Shown here: piece by piece, positions 5,219 to 7,393 of the stretch
How the letters are laid out: every line of letters begins with the position of its first letter
Position numbering within the stretch: the first letter of the stretch is position 1
Source: an uncultured Collinsella sp.
GTDB taxonomy: Bacteria; Actinomycetota; Coriobacteriia; Coriobacteriales; Coriobacteriaceae
Direction of reading: 5' to 3'
Assembly: GCA_900549245.1 (NCBI GenBank)
Contig: URNQ01000086.1
Coordinates: 1 to 7,393 of the forward strand
DNA length: 7,393 bases
Position numbers and translations under genes: made by a program
The notes under the pieces: generated by a model
Databases searched by the model: none
The model's input: only the letters and a program-made list of their open reading frames with translations
What the model was told of the DNA's origin: nothing

Positions 5219-6097
5219 ATGACGCAAAACAGCGCCCATACGGGCAAACTCTATGTGGTCGGCACGCCCATCGGCAACCTAGGCGACCTGTCCCCGCGCG
5301 TCGGCGAGGCTTTTGCCGCCGCCGATGCCATTTGCTGCGAAGACACGCGTGTGACGTCAAAGCTGCTGATGCACCTGGGCATTTCCAAGCCGCTTGTCCG
5401 TTGCGACGAGAATGTGATCGCTAGCCGCGCTGCCGGCCTGGTCGACCGTCTGCTGGCGGGGGAGACCCTCGCCTTTGCCTCGGACGCCGGCATGCCGAGC
5501 GTGTCCGATCCCGGCCAGGCGCTGGTCGAGGCGGCGCGTGAGGCCGATGTGCCCGTCGAAGTTATTCCCGGACCCTCTGCTTGCGTCACGGCACTCGTTT
5601 CGTCCGGCATTCCCTGCGAGCATTTTTTCTTCGAGGGCTTTTTGGGCCGAAAGCACGGCGACCGTGTGCGCCGTTTGCAGCGCCTTGCCGTGGTGCCCGG
5701 CGCACTCATCTTCTACGAGTCTCCACATCGCATCGTGGCGACGCTCGAGGCCGTGGCGGAGGTCTTTCCCCAGCGTGAGCTTGCCGTCTGCCGCGAACTC
5801 ACCAAGCTGCACGAGGAGGTCTTGCGCGGGCCCGCTGACCAGCTTGCCGAGGAGCTGCGTGCTCGCGGCGAGGTAAAGGGCGAGATTGCGCTGGTCATCG
5901 CGCCGCCGAGCGAGGACGAGGAGGCCGGCATCGCGCCGGTTGGCGCTGCGGTAGCGGATCCCGACGATGCCCTGCGCGAGGATATCCGCACCGCGCTCGA
6001 GGAGGGGGAGCCCGCGTCTGCGGTGGCCAAGCGCCTGTCTCAGAAGTATTCGCGCCGCAAGCGCGATGTCTATGCCATGGTGCTCGATATGCAATAG
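5219..6097 (+). CDS. rsmI: 16S rRNA (cytidine(1402)-2'-O)-methyltransferase RsmI (292 aa)
   Basis: RsmI transfers a methyl group from S-adenosylmethionine to the 2'-O of C1402 in the decoding centre of 16S rRNA. It has the tetrapyrrole-methylase-type fold. Motifs visible in order are LYVVGTPIGNLGDLSPR (11-27), CCEDTRVTSKLL (39-50), FASDAGMPSVSDPG (86-99, the family's SDAG-P-x-x-x-DPG), VIPGPSACVTAL (115-126), FEGFLGRK (where GFLPRK is usual) and YESPHRI. The C-terminal quarter holds an acidic linker and a small helical domain ending SQKYSRRKRDVYAMV, as in other RsmI proteins. The length is normal. ATG 5219 lies 6 nt after the GH5-like stop; the Shine-Dalgarno is weak (ATAGGTTGAT), so its translation may depend on coupling to the upstream gene. 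metG follows after 69 nt, an order common in Gram-positive bacteria. Identification is secure. Confidence 0.96.
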   Translation: MTQNSAHTGKLYVVGTPIGNLGDLSPRVGEAFAAADAICCEDTRVTSKLLMHLGISKPLVRCDENVIASRAAGLVDRLLAGETLAFASDAGMPSVSDPGQALVEAAREADVPVEVIPGPSACVTALVSSGIPCEHFFFEGFLGRKHGDRVRRLQRLAVVPGALIFYESPHRIVATLEAVAEVFPQRELAVCRELTKLHEEVLRGPADQLAEELRARGEVKGEIALVIAPPSEDEEAGIAPVGAAVADPDDALREDIRTALEEGEPASAVAKRLSQKYSRRKRDVYAMVLDMQ

Positions 6098-6115
6098 ATG
6101 GAGGATATCCAGCCC

Positions 6116-6158
6116 TTGCGCTAGAATCATCCCCTGTATGCAACGTTTTTCTGGAGGA
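6116..6158 (+). promoter_or_regulatory. Possible metG promoter and ribosome binding site
   Basis: The 69-nt gap before metG contains TAGAAT (6122-6127), a 5-of-6 match to a -10 box, directly after TTGCGC (6116-6121). No -35 lies 16-18 nt upstream of TAGAAT, and no good -10 lies 17 nt after TTGCGC, so the promoter is weakly supported. The ribosome binding site TGGAGGA (6152-6158) is strong and sits 8 nt before the ATG. metG may also be read through from rsmI, since no terminator is visible. Confidence 0.35.
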
Positions 6159-6166
6159 CAAACCCC

Positions 6167-7393
6167 ATGGATCAAAGCAAGCCTTCGTTCTTTATCACGA
6201 CGCCCATCTACTACGTCAACGCCGATCCGCACCTGGGCACGGCTTATTCCACCATCATCGCCGACGTTCAGGCTCGCTATCGCCGCTCCGCCGGCTATAA
6301 CGTCAAGTTCCTGACCGGCATGGACGAGCACGGCGAGAAGGTCGCCGAGGCCGCAGCCAAGCATGGCATGACGCCGCAGGAGTGGACCGACAGCCAGGCT
6401 CCGCACTTCAAGGAGCTTTGGAGCAAGCTCGAGATCTCCAACGACGACTTCATCCGCACCACCGAGCCGCGCCAGCATCATGCCGTGCAGTACCTGTGGG
6501 AGCGCATGAAGGAGTCCGGCTATCTGTATAAGGGCAGCTACGACGGTTGGTATTGCGTGCCTGACGAGACCTACTTCACCGATACGCAGGTCCAGAAGGG
6601 CGACGAGGAGTACGGCAGCGTCGGCCAGCATCTATGCCCCGACTGCCACCGTCCGCTTGAGCGCGTCCAGGAGGAGTCCTACTTCTTTAAGCTTTCCGCC
6701 TTCCAGGACAAGCTTCTCAAGCTCTATGACGAGCACCCCGACTTTGTCGAGCCTGCGTTCCGCATGAACGAGGTTCGCAGCTTTGTCGAGGGCGGCCTCA
6801 ACGACCTTTCCGTGAGTCGCACGAGCTTTGACTGGGGCATTCAGGTCCCGTTCGACGAGGGTCACGTGACCTATGTATGGTTTGACGCGCTGCTCAACTA
6901 TATGACGGCCGTCGGCTACGGTGTCGACACCGACGAGGCGCGTGCCGAGCTGGCCTATCGCTGGCCCGCGCAGTTCCACATCGTGGGTAAGGACATCATC
7001 CGCTTCCACTGCGTCATTTGGCCCGCCATGCTCATGGCCATCGGCGAGGCCCTGCCCGAGCACGTCTTTGCCCACGGCTTCCTGACCGTGCGCAATGCCG
7101 AGACCGGCAAGGCCGAGAAGATGTCCAAGAGCCGCGGTAACGCCATCGCTCCGCAGGACGTTATCGACATGCTGGGCGTCGAGGGCTATCGCTACTACTT
7201 TATGACCGACGTCGTCCCCGGCACCGACGGCGCCATCAGCTTCGATCGCATGGAGCAGGTCTACAACGCCGACCTGGCCAACAGCTGGGGCAACCTCATC
7301 TCGCGTTCGCTCAACATGAGCGGCAAGTACTTTGACGGCTGCGCGCCCGCCAAGCCCGCATCGTTCGATGCGTTCGACAACCCAGCGGCAATG
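6167..7393 (+). CDS. metG: Methionyl-tRNA synthetase, partial (first 409 residues)
   Basis: This class Ia synthetase activates methionine with ATP and charges tRNA-Met and initiator tRNA. It opens with ITTPIYYVNADPHLGTAYS (10-28), where HLGT is the HIGH motif. It also shows FLTGMDEHGEK, the metal-knuckle region, EESYFFKLS, VTYVWFDALLNY, HIVGKDIIRFH and EKMSKSRGN (K318-S322 is KMSKS). In the knuckle, the first half is C130-V-P-D133-ET, with Asp in place of the second Cys as in Bacillus-type enzymes. The second half is C157-P-D-C160-H, so it is a mixed type and zinc binding is uncertain. ATG 6167 follows a strong TGGAGGA at 8 nt. The frame is open to the window end; the anticodon-binding domain and any C-terminal tRNA-binding domain lie outside. 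Third positions are strongly G/C, unlike the TadG-like gene. Identification is secure. Confidence 0.97.
   Translation, partial: MDQSKPSFFITTPIYYVNADPHLGTAYSTIIADVQARYRRSAGYNVKFLTGMDEHGEKVAEAAAKHGMTPQEWTDSQAPHFKELWSKLEISNDDFIRTTEPRQHHAVQYLWERMKESGYLYKGSYDGWYCVPDETYFTDTQVQKGDEEYGSVGQHLCPDCHRPLERVQEESYFFKLSAFQDKLLKLYDEHPDFVEPAFRMNEVRSFVEGGLNDLSVSRTSFDWGIQVPFDEGHVTYVWFDALLNYMTAVGYGVDTDEARAELAYRWPAQFHIVGKDIIRFHCVIWPAMLMAIGEALPEHVFAHGFLTVRNAETGKAEKMSKSRGNAIAPQDVIDMLGVEGYRYYFMTDVVPGTDGAISFDRMEQVYNADLANSWGNLISRSLNMSGKYFDGCAPAKPASFDAFDNPAAM

Noticed and set aside
5357..6631. 424-codon minus-strand open frame opposite rsmI and the start of metG
   Set aside because: It lies fully antisense to two secure genes. 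The Leu/Gly/Arg/His-rich translation without recognisable motifs is typical of a shadow in GC-rich DNA.

Overview
The window looks like a chromosomal segment of a high-GC, gut-type actinobacterium, most likely Coriobacteriia and Collinsella-like. This is inferred from the GC-rich third codon positions of the housekeeping genes, the rsmI-metG order, a Tad-type pilus operon with very divergent subunits, and my general familiarity with such proteins. I ran no database search. All convincing genes are on the + strand; the long minus-strand reading frames are shadows of GC-rich genes.

Region 1 (1-3049) is the distal end of a Tad/Flp pilus operon. It holds the tail of an unknown upstream gene, a large TadG-like membrane-anchored protein with many cysteines (64-2217), a TadE-like pseudopilin (2217-2693) and a DUF192-family protein (2690-3049). 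Each gene overlaps the next by 29, 1 and 4 nt, so they are almost certainly co-transcribed and translationally coupled.

Region 2 (3050-3658) is a compact two-gene module that looks like a type II toxin-antitoxin pair. An 88-aa toxin-like protein is followed, with overlap, by a 94-aa ribbon-helix-helix protein. A perfect 6-bp inverted repeat upstream is a candidate autoregulatory operator. A strong 13-bp hairpin with one bulge lies inside the first gene, near its start.

Region 3 (3659-3958) is a complete tRNA-Phe(GAA) transcription unit: AT-rich UP-like element, near-consensus promoter, leader hairpin, tRNA and rho-independent terminator. The tRNA acceptor stem has a U-C mismatch. A large imperfect palindrome, possibly a dispersed repeat, follows the terminator.

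Region 4 (3959-7393) holds a cytoplasmic GH5-like protein that keeps the nucleophile motif but has replaced the acid/base Asn-Glu pair. It is followed 6 nt later by rsmI (16S rRNA C1402 2'-O-methyltransferase) and then by metG (methionyl-tRNA synthetase, cut by the window end). rsmI and metG are translation housekeeping genes commonly adjacent in Gram-positive genomes; the GH5-like gene joined to them is the odd partner.

The best candidates for something undescribed are the apparently acid/base-deficient GH5 protein coupled to rsmI, the toxin-antitoxin-like pair with its operator and internal hairpin, the 48-nt palindrome, and the cysteine-rich TadG-like protein with its DUF192 partner.
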